Below are positions 26,123-36,007 of a stretch of 64,000 nt of DNA, piece after piece. Location of the stretch: contig WBUR01000005.1 of NCBI GenBank assembly GCA_008933615.1, positions 1 to 64,000 of the forward strand. The letters run 5' to 3'. Position 1 is the stretch's first letter. Each line of letters starts with the position of its first letter. The DNA comes from a bacterium. GTDB taxonomy: Bacteria; CLD3; SB21. Position numbers and translations under genes: made by a program. The notes beneath the pieces were generated by a model. It was given only the letters and a program-made list of their open reading frames with translations, was not told where the DNA came from and did not search any database.

Positions 26123-27424
26123 TTACGCGTAAATTCCGCGCAATTTCAATACTTGTGCTACGCGATCAATTCCCAAGACATACGCACCGATCCGCAGCGG
26201 TTGTTTGTGCGTCATCGCGGTGGCATACACCGCTTCAAAACTTTCCGCCATGATTCTTTCAAGCCGTTCATTAACCTCTTGCTCTGTCCAGAAAAATCCC
26301 ATACGATCCTGAACCCATTCAAAGTACGACACGGTCACGCCCCCGGCATTCGCCAGAATATCCGGAATGACCATGATTCCTTTTTCCTGTAAGATCGGAT
26401 CTGCCAATGCGCTGGTGGGCCCGTTAGCTCCTTCACAGACGATTTTCGCCTTAATGTTTTTTGCATTATGCTTTTTGATCTGATCTTCCAGCGCGGCCGG
26501 GATCAGTACGTCGCATTCGAGTTCCAGTAATTCCGCGTTCGTGATTTTTTCCGCTTTTGTATATCCGGCCAGCGTGCGTTTATTTTTTGCTGCAAACGCC
26601 AAGGCATCAGAAATATCAATCCCTTGTTTATTATAATATGCTCCGGTCACGTCGCTGATACCGATGATTTTACAACCTTGGGTTTGAAGCAATTGGGCTG
26701 CAACCGATCCGACATTGCCGAACCCCTGCACAACGACCGTTGACTTTTTCGGATCCAGATTCAACTTTCTCATCGCAGCGAGCGTAACAATCATCACGCC
26801 GCGCCCCGTTGCTTCCCGTCGTCCGTGCGATCCGCCCATGATCACCGGTTTACCGGTCACGACCGCGGTCTCTGTATGTCGCACGTGCATGCTGTACGTA
26901 TCCATCAGCCAACCCATTTCGCGTTCACCGGTATTGACATCCGGCGCAGGAACGTCTTTATCCGGCCCGAAAATTTCACTTAAATTCGCCGTATACCGGC
27001 GGATAATTTTTTCATATTGCGTTTCCGTGAGGCGAGACGGGTCGCATTTAATGCCGCCTTTCGCTCCGCCGAACGGAATATTAACTACGGCGCATTTCCA
27101 CGTCATCCAACCCGCCAAGGCCTTTACTTCGTTCAGGTTCACTGTATTTGTTACGCGAATGCCGCCTTTCGACGGGCCGCGAACCGTGCTGTGAATGACG
27201 CGATATCCTTTGAACACCTGAATGCTGCCGTCATCCATGGCGATCGGAATGGAAATGATTACCTGTTTCTCCGGCGTCTTCAAATATTCATAAATTCCAG
27301 GATCCAATTCCAGAATATCTGCGGCTATATCAAACCGCCGCATCATGGATTCAAACGGCTTATCATCGCCCGCTATTACAGGAGCCTGCGCGTCTTGCGC
27401 CATGAGCTTCTCCGTTGCAATCAT
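26123..27424 (-). CDS. Glutamate dehydrogenase (Glu/Leu/Phe/Val family, RocG-like)
   Basis: A 433-residue dehydrogenase. KGGIRV and the active-site loop PFGGAKGGIKCDP (about 100-115) carry the substrate-binding and catalytic lysines; the NAD(P) domain has VVQGFGNVGSVAAQLL (about 230). Length and motifs fit catabolic NAD-type GluDH (RocG/GudB) rather than the GdhA type, which is present at 45.3 kb. It converts glutamate to 2-oxoglutarate and ammonia. The exact amino-acid specificity is inferred. Confidence 0.9.
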   Translation of the reverse strand: MIATEKLMAQDAQAPVIAGDDKPFESMMRRFDIAADILELDPGIYEYLKTPEKQVIISIPIAMDDGSIQVFKGYRVIHSTVRGPSKGGIRVTNTVNLNEVKALAGWMTWKCAVVNIPFGGAKGGIKCDPSRLTETQYEKIIRRYTANLSEIFGPDKDVPAPDVNTGEREMGWLMDTYSMHVRHTETAVVTGKPVIMGGSHGRREATGRGVMIVTLAAMRKLNLDPKKSTVVVQGFGNVGSVAAQLLQTQGCKIIGISDVTGAYYNKQGIDISDALAFAAKNKRTLAGYTKAEKITNAELLELECDVLIPAALEDQIKKHNAKNIKAKIVCEGANGPTSALADPILQEKGIMVIPDILANAGGVTVSYFEWVQDRMGFFWTEQEVNERLERIMAESFEAVYATAMTHKQPLRIGAYVLGIDRVAQVLKLRGIYA

Positions 27425-27563
27425 TAATAATACCTTCAGGATACCGCCGCAACTGTCGTCGGAATCAATATAATACGGGCGTTTTGAACATATTAAGAAT
27501 TGATTTTAAAATCAATTTTTTTTTCGGAAGGTGTAATGCGAATTTAACGCCTGCAGAAGTATT

Positions 27564-28925
27564 TTAGTTGGTCAACCCGCCGGTCGGCGCGGGAATACGT
27601 CCTCCGCGGGTGATGAATTTTTTCGGAGAGAGCGTCCGTAATGCCATGATCGGCGCCCGGCCGAGCAATCCGCCGTAATCCACGGAATCTCCGACTTTCT
27701 TGCCCGGAACCGGAATAATCCGGACTGCCGTGGTCTTATTATTGATCATGCCGATAGCCGCTTCATCCGCGATCAGTCCCGCGATGTTTTCCCATGGCGT
27801 GTCGCCGGGAACGGCCACCATGTCAAGGCCGACGGAACAAACGCAGGTCATCGCTTCCAGCTTTTCCATGGTTAAATTTCCTTTTTCAACCGCCGCGATC
27901 ATGCCTTGATCTTCGCTCACCGGAATAAACGCTCCGCTCAATCCGCCGACATAAGACGACGCCATTAACCCGCCCTTTTTCACCGCGTCATTCAGCATTG
28001 CAAGAGCCGCCGTAGTACCGCAGGCGCCTACGTCCTCTAGACCCATTTCAACCAAAATATCCGCAATGCTGTCACCCGCCGCAGGCGTCGGCGCAAGTGA
28101 AAGATCCACAATCCCAAAATCGACATGCTGCATTTTTGCAACTTCCCGCCCGATCAATTCTCCCGCGCGAGTGATCTTAAATGTCATGCGTTTGATAATT
28201 TCCGACAATTCGCCCAGATCCGCATCGGGCGCTTCTTTGATCGCAGTCAGAACCACGCCGGGTCCGCTGATGCCGACGTTGACCACGACTTCGCCTTCGC
28301 TGACACCGTGAAACGCGCCGGCTACGAACGGGTTGTCCTCTACCGCATTACAGAAAACAACGAACTTTGCGCATCCGATCGCGCCTTCCGACGCCGTTCG
28401 TTCGGCCAGATCCTTGACTACTTTAGCGATAGCGATGACGGCATCCATATTGATCCCAGCTTTAGTGGAACCGATATTAACGGACGAGCAGACGCGTTTC
28501 GTCGTGCCGATAGCTTCCGGTATCGAGTCGATAAAAGCCTTATCGCCTCTGGTAAATCCTTTTTGAACCAGCGCTGAAAAACCGGCAAGAAAATCAACGC
28601 CGATCACGGCCGCGGCCTCATCGAGTTTACGCGCGAGCAAAACAAATTCATTCGTTGTAAACGAATCGCACGGAATGGATACCGGCGTGATGGATACGCG
28701 TTTATTGGCAATGGCGATACCGTATTTCAATTCCACCTCGCGTGCCGTCGCAACATGCTTTTCAGCGCACTTACATATCTTGTCGTAAATTGCCTGGATC
28801 GTGGTCTGAGCCGAGCCGCGCGCGCAATCGCGTAAACTGATGCCCATCGTCGTCGTTCGAATGTCAAAATGTTCGACCTCGGTCATTCGAACGGTTTCAA
28901 GAATTTCCTGAATTTCAAATGGCAT
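27564..28925 (-). CDS. UPF0210 (PFL family, DUF711) protein
   Basis: A 453-residue cytoplasmic protein of the highly conserved UPF0210 family: [15 protein letters not shown] at the N-terminus, [29 protein letters not shown], and the C-terminal [16 protein letters not shown]. The family is distantly related to glycyl-radical (PFL-like) folds but lacks the radical glycine segment; its biochemical role is unsettled. In many bacteria it follows an ACT-domain UPF0237 gene; none is seen here. The gene stands alone between the glutamate dehydrogenase and a phosphatase gene. Confidence 0.9.
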   Translation of the reverse strand: MPFEIQEILETVRMTEVEHFDIRTTTMGISLRDCARGSAQTTIQAIYDKICKCAEKHVATAREVELKYGIAIANKRVSITPVSIPCDSFTTNEFVLLARKLDEAAAVIGVDFLAGFSALVQKGFTRGDKAFIDSIPEAIGTTKRVCSSVNIGSTKAGINMDAVIAIAKVVKDLAERTASEGAIGCAKFVVFCNAVEDNPFVAGAFHGVSEGEVVVNVGISGPGVVLTAIKEAPDADLGELSEIIKRMTFKITRAGELIGREVAKMQHVDFGIVDLSLAPTPAAGDSIADILVEMGLEDVGACGTTAALAMLNDAVKKGGLMASSYVGGLSGAFIPVSEDQGMIAAVEKGNLTMEKLEAMTCVCSVGLDMVAVPGDTPWENIAGLIADEAAIGMINNKTTAVRIIPVPGKKVGDSVDYGGLLGRAPIMALRTLSPKKFITRGGRIPAPTGGLTN

Positions 28926-28962
28926 ACTTTACTCCAAAATTAAACGTTAAATTTGCCGGATT

Positions 28963-29766
28963 TCAGAAATCTGACAAATTTTGAATATCCAATAACTCTA
29001 CGACCTCATGCTCCAGCTCCGCATTACATGCGAGCGCATCGTCAATATACAATCCGTTTGTCCCATTCCAATCAAAAAATTTTCCTCCGGCCTCTTCGAT
29101 GATCGGTTTCAGCGCGGCAACATCCCATAAATGCATTTTCGGATCAAGCATGATCTCCGCGCGCCCCGCAGCCACCAGCATGTGTCCGTAACAATCGCCC
29201 CAGGTGCGAACAAACTTCGACCCTCTTTGAATGGCGTCATAGCACTCCGCTTTTGGATGATCGTATGCCTGCGTCATATCCGTGACCAATACTACCGCAT
29301 CTTTTAACTTCTGCACTGAAGAAACCTGTATCCGCCTCCCATTGCAATAAGCGCCGAGCCCTTTTGCCGCAGAGTACAATTCGTTGAGCGCCGGAAAATA
29401 AACGACGCCCGCCACTGCGTCTTCGATACGCCGGTCTTCGATCCCGATCATGGTACCGTAAAGCGGAACGCCGTGAATAAAAGATTTTGTTCCGTCGATG
29501 GGGTCTATGATCCAGCGATACGGCGACGTTCCAGGAATCTCGCCAAATTCCTCTCCGAGCATTGCATGATACGGAAAACGCGTCTGGATAAACTGCCTTA
29601 TGAATTGTTCCGCTTTTTTGTCAGCCAGCGTCACCGGCGAGTCGTCCGCCTTGGTCTCCACTTCAATATGCGCGGTTTGAAAATAACTTAAAGTAATTTT
29701 CCCCGCCTGATAAGCCGCTTCCGAAGCAGCTTCAAGCAGATCCTTAAGAACGGTGTTTTCGGGCAT
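28963..29766 (-). CDS. Inositol-monophosphatase family; probably histidinol-phosphatase
   Basis: A 267-residue Mg-dependent sugar phosphatase fold: metal ligands in GEEFG (about 72), DPIDGTKSFIHGVPLYGTMIG (about 87-107) and WDVAALKPIIEEAGG (near 217). The SFIHG and TWGDCYGH motifs are those of HisN-type histidinol-phosphate phosphatases rather than SuhB. It would give histidinol from histidinol phosphate; no other his genes are near, so a general inositol or sugar phosphatase remains possible. Confidence 0.82.
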   Translation of the reverse strand: MPENTVLKDLLEAASEAAYQAGKITLSYFQTAHIEVETKADDSPVTLADKKAEQFIRQFIQTRFPYHAMLGEEFGEIPGTSPYRWIIDPIDGTKSFIHGVPLYGTMIGIEDRRIEDAVAGVVYFPALNELYSAAKGLGAYCNGRRIQVSSVQKLKDAVVLVTDMTQAYDHPKAECYDAIQRGSKFVRTWGDCYGHMLVAAGRAEIMLDPKMHLWDVAALKPIIEEAGGKFFDWNGTNGLYIDDALACNAELEHEVVELLDIQNLSDF

Positions 29767-30006
29767 AGGTATGTCGTGTAAAAACTCTGGCGCAATTTAT
29801 TGATCTTCGTTATGATAATCAATTAAGAAGTTCCGCGGAAAATACCTTAACCGCAAAGGACGCAAAAATCGCGGAGGAAATCAGGCTTTATCCCTACGAG
29901 CTTTTCGGTAAAAATTCCCATGAATTCACAATCCGCATCACAATTTAGCTTTTGCATTCCAGCCATACCAGGTTTATATTGGGACGAATTCAAAAAAATA
30001 AAGTTC

Positions 30007-30723
30007 ATGAGTTTAGAACCCGAAATAATAACCGTTCCCGCGAAACCGGCGTCCACAATGGAAAATGCCGATTCGAATCTGATCAATGAGATCAAGCGGA
30101 AAGGATTTCATTTCTTATCGGCAGCAATTCCTATCGGATATTACCTTACGGATTATGCTACGGCATTGTGGACTATAGGCGCGTTACTTGGATTTGCCGT
30201 TTTGATCGAATATGCGCGTTTGGCCCACACTTCGATCAACCGTTTCTTTCATAAAATATTCGGCTCTATGCTCCGCGATACAGAATCGTTTCATTATTCC
30301 GGTGCAACCTATTTACTGATTTCCTCTTTTCTCGTGATCCTTGTTTTTCACAAAGAGATCGCGATCCTTTGTTTGCTTTTTTTAATTTTCGGCGACGGTT
30401 TCGCGGCGATCATCGGAAAAACATTCGGCAGAACAAAACTGTTCAACAAAACGCTCGAAGGAACTTTAGCTTTTTTGATCATCGCGGTCGGAATCGGATT
30501 TTTTTTCAATTATATTCCGATGTCGATACGACTCACGGGCGCTTTGGCGGCGGCAGTAATTGAACTGCTTCCGATGCGCACCAGCGATAATCTGCGTATA
30601 CCGATCATCAGCGGAAGTATTATGGAACTTATGCTGGTAAGTCATTTGCAGAATCAAATTCCAGTAAATTCGACAGATATGATTGTTGCCGTACACTATG
30701 CCTTTATGACGTTCATAATGTGA
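30007..30723 (+). CDS. Dolichol/phytol-kinase-like CTP-dependent membrane protein
   Basis: About 238 residues, six to seven TM segments. NEIKRKGFHFLSA near the N-terminus and the FGDGFAAIIGKTFGRTKLFNKTLEGTLA block are the signature of the SEC59/DGK1/VTE5 family of CTP-dependent lipid kinases (dolichol, phytol, diacylglycerol). The kinase substrate is an isoprenoid alcohol or a lipid. ATG 30007 is preferred; longer and shorter starts (29920, 30058) are possible and none has a good ribosome binding site. It is followed after 24 bases by dnaG. Confidence 0.75.
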   Translation: MSLEPEIITVPAKPASTMENADSNLINEIKRKGFHFLSAAIPIGYYLTDYATALWTIGALLGFAVLIEYARLAHTSINRFFHKIFGSMLRDTESFHYSGATYLLISSFLVILVFHKEIAILCLLFLIFGDGFAAIIGKTFGRTKLFNKTLEGTLAFLIIAVGIGFFFNYIPMSIRLTGALAAAVIELLPMRTSDNLRIPIISGSIMELMLVSHLQNQIPVNSTDMIVAVHYAFMTFIM

Positions 30724-30747
30724 TCCATAAATATTTAATACTACCAA

Positions 30748-32601
30748 ATGAAAATCCCTCAATCTAAAATAGACGAGATCAAGCAAGCCGCAGATATTGT
30801 GGAAGTGGTATCGCAGTATGTTGCGATCAAACTGCGCGGGCGTAATTACGTCGGGCTCTGTCCGTTTCATAATGAAAAAACGCCGTCGTTTACCGTCAGT
30901 CCGGACAAACAAATTTTCTATTGTTTCGGCTGCAGCGTGGGCGGCGATGCGATTGCATTTATCAAGAATTATGAGAAGATCAATTATCCCGAGGCGATCC
31001 GGTTTCTGGCGGACCGGTATAATATAGAATTGCCGCGTTTTGCTTCCGACGAGGATGAAAAAGATAAATCGGAAATTGAAACGCTGTTCTATGTTCACAA
31101 AGCGGCGGCGCGGTTTTTTTACGATCAGCTTCAAAGTTCGGTCGGTACGATCGCGCGGGAGTATTTGAATCAGCGTGGATTCAGCGAGCCCGTTCTGAAA
31201 TCATTCGGCGTGGGCTACGCACCCGATACATGGGATTCTTTGTTCACTTTTGCTAAATCCCAGTCGCTCGACATGCCGTCATTGGAAAAAGCGGGACTGA
31301 TTATGAAAAAAAACGACGGCGGATATTACGACCGGTTTCGCCACCGGATCATGTTTCCGATATTCAGCGCAACAGGCCGCGTGATGGCGTTTGGCGGACG
31401 GATTCTGCGTCAGGAACCAACTTCACCGAAATACGTAAACTCGCCGGAACATCCGATTTATCAAAAAGGAAAAGTCCTGTACGGGTTGTTCCAGGCTAAA
31501 GAAACGATCCGAAAACAGGACGAGATCATCATCGTCGAAGGATACGCCGACTGCATGTCGCTTCATCAGTTCGGTATTACCAACGCGGCCGCGTCGAGCG
31601 GAACGGCATTCACCATGGATCAGGCCAATCTGATCAAACGTTACACACAAAACGTGACGCTGATCTACGACGGAGATGATGCCGGCATTCATGCGGCGGA
31701 ACGCGGCGGCGCAATCATGCTGCAAGCGGGCCTCGAAGTGAAGATCGTGGTTCTGTCGAAAGAACACGATCCGGATACTTTCGTTCGCGCAAAGGGCGCC
31801 GAAGCGTTTCGCGAACTGATCAAACAGGGAAAACAGTACATTGATTTTCGAATCGAACAATGGCATAAGGATAAGAAGCTCGACACGGTTAACGGACGAA
31901 CTTTTGCCGCGCGGGAATTGATCAATGTGACCGCCAACATACGCGACCCGATCAAAGTCAGTTTATTCGCATCCGAGATCGCAGAAAAACTTCGGGTTAA
32001 TGAATCGCTGATATATCAGGAACTGAAAAAAGTTTCCAAAGGCCATGATTCCTTACGCAGCGCCATAACGACGGCGCATACAAAATCTCCCGATCGGGAA
32101 AAATTGCCTGTAAACATCATAAGAGCAGAACGCGGTTTGTTGAAATTGCTTTTGGATGGAGGTTTACCGGGAGCAGAAAAAATTTTTTCATTCCTAAGGC
32201 CGGATGATTTTCAGAACTCTGCAATCCAAAAAGTCGTTCAGTTTATTTATACTCAATGGAATCTAAACGAATCCTATAGTGAGTCGGATGTGGTTAATTC
32301 ATTTCCGGAAGATATTCAAAAAGCGATACTGCGTTTGAGCATGGATGAGTTGCTGGAATTCGACATGCACGACTGCGTTGCAACTATTCAGTACGCTCAA
32401 TTGGAAACAAAATTGACCGCTCTTCGCGAAACTATAAAAACGATGGAGGAACAGAATGAGGACACGACACAGCTTGAGGAAGTGTCGAGCCTGCTTATCA
32501 AACAGATATTCAATCTGAAAACAAAAAAACAACTCATCACCGTTCGCGACACGCCTGCACAGGAGAGAATAACGTTTGAACACAGCCACACCCCTTTTTG
32601 A
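30748..32601 (+). CDS. dnaG: DNA primase
   Basis: A 617-residue bacterial primase. The CHC2 zinc finger is C38-H41-C59-C62 (LCPFHNEKTPSF...FYCFGC). The TOPRIM core has IIVEGYADCMSLHQFG near 258-273 and LIYDGDDAG near 306-314. The C-terminal helicase-binding region is longer and less conserved. It synthesises RNA primers for replication. The 3' end overlaps the next gene by 26 bases; unlike the usual rpsU-dnaG-rpoD arrangement, neither rpsU nor rpoD is next to it. Confidence 0.95.
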   Translation: MKIPQSKIDEIKQAADIVEVVSQYVAIKLRGRNYVGLCPFHNEKTPSFTVSPDKQIFYCFGCSVGGDAIAFIKNYEKINYPEAIRFLADRYNIELPRFASDEDEKDKSEIETLFYVHKAAARFFYDQLQSSVGTIAREYLNQRGFSEPVLKSFGVGYAPDTWDSLFTFAKSQSLDMPSLEKAGLIMKKNDGGYYDRFRHRIMFPIFSATGRVMAFGGRILRQEPTSPKYVNSPEHPIYQKGKVLYGLFQAKETIRKQDEIIIVEGYADCMSLHQFGITNAAASSGTAFTMDQANLIKRYTQNVTLIYDGDDAGIHAAERGGAIMLQAGLEVKIVVLSKEHDPDTFVRAKGAEAFRELIKQGKQYIDFRIEQWHKDKKLDTVNGRTFAARELINVTANIRDPIKVSLFASEIAEKLRVNESLIYQELKKVSKGHDSLRSAITTAHTKSPDREKLPVNIIRAERGLLKLLLDGGLPGAEKIFSFLRPDDFQNSAIQKVVQFIYTQWNLNESYSESDVVNSFPEDIQKAILRLSMDELLEFDMHDCVATIQYAQLETKLTALRETIKTMEEQNEDTTQLEEVSSLLIKQIFNLKTKKQLITVRDTPAQERITFEHSHTPF

Positions 32602-33574
32602 CGTCATCATCATTGGCGCGGGCCCGACCGGTCTTTCCTGCGCCGTCGAATGTAAAAAAACCGGCTTGAACGCGCTTACGATCGAAAAAGGATCGCTGAC
32701 TAATTCGATCTATCATTTTCCATCAAATATGATTTTTTTTACTACGTCGGATCTATTGGAGATCGGGGATATTCCTTTTTCGACAACAAACCCTAAACCG
32801 ACGCGCGAGGAAGGACTGAATTATTACAAACGAGTCGTTCAGCATCATGGCCTCAATATTCATACGTTCGAAAAAGTGGTGTCCATTGAAAAGAATGGAA
32901 ACGAGTTCGCAATACAAACGCAAAACCAGCACGGTGAAGTTTCCAATTATCGCTCACGGTTTGTTATTATTTCTACCGGATACTATGATCAGCCCAACGC
33001 GCTGAACATTCCGGGTGAACAGCTTTCAAAGGTCTCACATTACTATACCGATCCGCATCCTTTTTTTGATAAAGATGTTTTGATCATCGGAGGGAAAAAT
33101 TCCGCTTGCATCGCCGCATTGGAATTATTTCGTTATGGCGCGCGCGTGACCATGGTTCATCGAAGAGCCGAAATCAAAGAAAGCGTTAAATACTGGATAC
33201 TGCCGGACATTCAAAATCGCGTGAAGGAAGGCGTTATAAAGCTGCATCTCAATTCCATCGTAACCGGTATTACGAAAACGGCCGTTTCAATCCGAAATTT
33301 GTATACAAACGATTCGTTGGAAATAAAAAATGATTTTGTATTTGCATTGACGGGCTACCGCCCCAATGCCGCATTTCTGAAGTCCTGTAATATCGCCGTG
33401 GATCCGGTAACGTTTGTTCCACAACATCATACGGAGACGCTTGAAACAAATGTAGAAGGGTTGTATGTGGCGGGGTCCGTCTCGGCGGGAATTAACACCA
33501 ATAAATTATTTATTGAAAACGGGAGATTTCACGGGAAGATCATTGCAGAACAGATTGCAAAAAGAATTATGTAG
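32576..33574 (+). CDS. ypdA: YpdA-type bacillithiol disulfide reductase
   Basis: A 332-residue FAD/NAD(P) oxidoreductase without CxxC. FAD loop VIIIGAGPTGLSCAVE (about 10-25); NADPH loop LIIGGKNSACIAALELF (about 172); C-terminal GLYVAGSVSAGINTNKLFIE. Members reduce bacillithiol disulfide with NADPH. Its presence suggests a bacillithiol-type thiol in this organism, in line with FCB relatives. The TTG 32576 start has AGGAGAG about 9 bases upstream and overlaps dnaG, so coupled expression is likely. Confidence 0.85.
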   Translation: MNTATPLFDVIIIGAGPTGLSCAVECKKTGLNALTIEKGSLTNSIYHFPSNMIFFTTSDLLEIGDIPFSTTNPKPTREEGLNYYKRVVQHHGLNIHTFEKVVSIEKNGNEFAIQTQNQHGEVSNYRSRFVIISTGYYDQPNALNIPGEQLSKVSHYYTDPHPFFDKDVLIIGGKNSACIAALELFRYGARVTMVHRRAEIKESVKYWILPDIQNRVKEGVIKLHLNSIVTGITKTAVSIRNLYTNDSLEIKNDFVFALTGYRPNAAFLKSCNIAVDPVTFVPQHHTETLETNVEGLYVAGSVSAGINTNKLFIENGRFHGKIIAEQIAKRIM

Positions 33575-33589
33575 TATTCGCGTATTATT

Positions 33590-33607
33590 CCCCCTTAGCC
33601 AAGGGGG
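33590..33607. repeat. Short GC-rich hairpin
   Basis: CCCCCTT and AAGGGGG form a seven-base stem with a four-base loop, followed by a further GGGGG run. It lies between the convergent ypdA and glutamate-synthase-like genes and could act as a terminator, but there is no T-run on either side. Similar sequences are dispersed repeats in many genomes. Confidence 0.5.
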
Positions 33608-33729
33608 CTAGGGGGTTGTCATGAACAAACACAAATTGCCAAACCGATTTGACTTAATTTCAGAAATTTGAATCTATTTGGATTTAATATTATTGTGATT
33701 TGGAATTTCTATTTTTTATGTAGATCCTT

Positions 33730-35310
33730 TCAAGCCAATATGGTTTCCACTTCCTCCTTGTCCACATCCATGACGTATCGAATTCCGGTCATTTCCGCAG
33801 ATTCTTTTGTAAGGCATGCAATATCATCACGTGTGATGTGATCAAGGGTAAATTTCCTGCTGCCGGCCATGAGTTGACGTAACCCTTGCGCAAGCCGTTC
33901 ATAGTAGGTATATAATCCCAGCGCGCCGGCCGGTACTTTCTCGAATTCATCGTTGCCAAGTTCCTGGCGTAACATGCTGGCCGTTACGAATATTTCATCT
34001 TTGGTGTTGCCAAATCGTTCGACATAAACGGGTAATTCATCCTCTGCAATGGCATAACCGATGGTCTTCCCGACCATGGCCGCCGCAATGGGCGCGCGCG
34101 CCATACCGACTAATTTTACAAACGGAGCGCCAAGGGACAATCCCTTGAAAATCTGATCTTCAAATACAAATCCTCCGGCAACCGCCAACGCGGGAACATG
34201 CAGCTTTTTCTTGGACAGTTGCAGTACATAGGAATAAAGAAGCGAGTGCAGTTCCACGGGCGGCACGCCCCACTCGTTCATCATCCGCCAAGGGCTCATT
34301 CCGGTACCTCCGCCCGCGCCATCTACCGTCAGCAGATCAAGTTTATATTTAGAAGTGAACTTCACTGCGCGGGCCAGATCGGCCGGCCGATACGCACCGG
34401 TCTTGAGAAAAATGTACTTCGCACCGGCTTTACGTAATTCTTCAATCCTCTTCGCAAAGGATTCTTCCGTCACCATCCCGACGCGCGAGTGGCGCTCGAA
34501 CTCCTTGAACGCGCCGCGCTCAAACGCTTTGATTATATTCTCATCCATGGGGTTTGGAAGTACGACATATCCTCGCTCATAAAGTGCCTGGGCTTTTTTT
34601 AAGCTCTTGATCTTTACTTCGCCGCCGATATCTTTTGCGCCTTGTCCCCATTTTAATTCGACAACCTGAACACCTAGTTTATCGATCGCATATTCCTGCA
34701 CGCCAAGCCGGGTATCTTCAACATTGGCCTGAACGATAATGGCTCCGTATCCATCACGCATATGGTCCTTGTACAGATTCACACGACGTTTTAAGTCCAT
34801 GGTGTCAATTACTTTGCCATTGGAAATCACAGCCTCCATATCCATCCCTACGACGTTTTCGCCAATCGTAAGACCTGTTCCGGAAATAGCGGATCCAATA
34901 GCGAGCCCTTCCCAGTTGTTTTTTGCAATGTCAGTCGATCCTATACCGGGAATGATCCACGGATAGCGGAACTTCAGTCCTTTATCATGTCCAATACGAA
35001 CTTCCAGGTTGACGTTCGGGAATATGGCCTTGTCGCTGTCCGCCTCGATGCCGTGTGCGCCGACTGCCGTGCCCATGATGTTAAAGTGAGAATAGTCGAC
35101 TGGATAGGCTTTTTCTCCGGCGGTTGTAATGACTCCGAACGGTTGCGGATAAATGCATTCATGGCCCCGGTAGGCCGACTTTCCGATTTCGCACATTCCT
35201 ATACATCCGTCTACACAAGTAACACACATACCTGAAGTAGGTACTACCGAACCGTCCGTTCGATTCTTTGTAAGTGTAGCAGCGGTCGCGTTAATTCTTG
35301 AGAGTGACAT
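33730..35310 (-). CDS. FMN-binding glutamate-synthase-like protein
   Basis: A 526-residue protein holding the central/FMN domain of glutamate synthase large subunits (PF01645-like), without the glutaminase domain. KDIGGEVKIKS, LTVDGAGGGTGMSPW and VPALAVAGGFVFEDQIFKG mark the TIM barrel. The N-terminal cysteine run (MCVTCVDGCIGMC, about 27-41) should bind an iron-sulfur cluster. It is the last gene of a four-gene operon with NuoE-, NuoF-GltD- and HoxU-like proteins, so electrons probably reach its FMN through these subunits. It may make glutamate from 2-oxoglutarate and ammonia or reduce another substrate; the sequence does not decide. Confidence 0.85.
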   Translation of the reverse strand: MSLSRINATAATLTKNRTDGSVVPTSGMCVTCVDGCIGMCEIGKSAYRGHECIYPQPFGVITTAGEKAYPVDYSHFNIMGTAVGAHGIEADSDKAIFPNVNLEVRIGHDKGLKFRYPWIIPGIGSTDIAKNNWEGLAIGSAISGTGLTIGENVVGMDMEAVISNGKVIDTMDLKRRVNLYKDHMRDGYGAIIVQANVEDTRLGVQEYAIDKLGVQVVELKWGQGAKDIGGEVKIKSLKKAQALYERGYVVLPNPMDENIIKAFERGAFKEFERHSRVGMVTEESFAKRIEELRKAGAKYIFLKTGAYRPADLARAVKFTSKYKLDLLTVDGAGGGTGMSPWRMMNEWGVPPVELHSLLYSYVLQLSKKKLHVPALAVAGGFVFEDQIFKGLSLGAPFVKLVGMARAPIAAAMVGKTIGYAIAEDELPVYVERFGNTKDEIFVTASMLRQELGNDEFEKVPAGALGLYTYYERLAQGLRQLMAGSRKFTLDHITRDDIACLTKESAEMTGIRYVMDVDKEEVETILA

Positions 35311-35329
35311 GGCTGGATCTCCTTTTCAT

Positions 35330-36007
35330 TTAATCTCGTTTGATTTCACAGGCAGCGCACGGATTCATATAACACATCATGTCGTGAAAGATATCTTTTT
35401 CCAGGCAAGGCGGGCTGATATTAGCGCAGCCGCCGCACACCGCAAGTTCCGGCTGGGTATAGGTACACCGCAACTGGCATGCAGGACAAGCATAAATGCA
35501 GGCTCCGCACGTACGGCACTTCTCCGATTTGATGTCGAAGGGAGTTCCGATGCTTCGGTGGTCGCCTCGTCCATGAAAGCCTATAGCGCCTGCATTCATT
35601 TGTTCTTTGCAGATTCGAACGCAGAGCCCGCACAGAATGCAGTCTTCATGTTCCTGCCGGAATCTCTGCTGACGCACATCAAACTGCGCAGCTATATCCT
35701 GAATGGTCTTGGACTGCGGACAGGTTGCCAGCAGAAGTTCGATCACCATTCTCCTGGAGCGCATGACCCGTTCGGAAGCGGTACGCACTTTTAATCCTTC
35801 TTCGGCAGGATAAGTGCAAGACGAAACCAGTTTTGATTTTAAACCCTCACCGATCTCCACGACGCAAAGCCGGCATGCCCCGTAAGGCGTTAGCCCATCC
35901 ATGTGACAAAGCGTCGGAATGGGAAAACCGATAAACCGCGCCGCTTCGAGCAGCGTCGATCCTTCCTCCACACTGACCCGTAATCCGTTGATATTCAGCG
36001 TGATCAT
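35330..36007 (-). CDS. HoxU/NuoG-type 2Fe-2S and 4Fe-4S protein
   Basis: A 225-residue electron-transfer protein: plant-type 2Fe-2S ferredoxin domain (1-80; cysteines in TLCHMD, GACRLC and SSCTYP), then two 4Fe-4S sites CILCGLCVRICKE (about 143) and CRTCGACIYACP (about 183). The HxxxCxxC... cluster usual in NuoG/HydA is not seen. An extra C-terminal cysteine set (CGGC...CYMNPCAAC) might hold another cluster or metal. ATG overlaps the NuoF-GltD stop (ATGA), so the subunits are translated together. It is the likely bridge between the NADH-binding subunit and the FMN protein. Confidence 0.85.
   Translation of the reverse strand: MITLNINGLRVSVEEGSTLLEAARFIGFPIPTLCHMDGLTPYGACRLCVVEIGEGLKSKLVSSCTYPAEEGLKVRTASERVMRSRRMVIELLLATCPQSKTIQDIAAQFDVRQQRFRQEHEDCILCGLCVRICKEQMNAGAIGFHGRGDHRSIGTPFDIKSEKCRTCGACIYACPACQLRCTYTQPELAVCGGCANISPPCLEKDIFHDMMCYMNPCAACEIKRD

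Noticed and set aside
30466-31134. Open frame of 222 codons on minus strand across dnaG 5' end
   Set aside because: Antisense to the primase zinc-finger coding region and the upstream kinase-like gene; no motif.
33590-33607. Firm terminator call for CCCCCTT/AAGGGGG hairpin
   Set aside because: No T-run follows on either strand; kept only as a hairpin or repeat.
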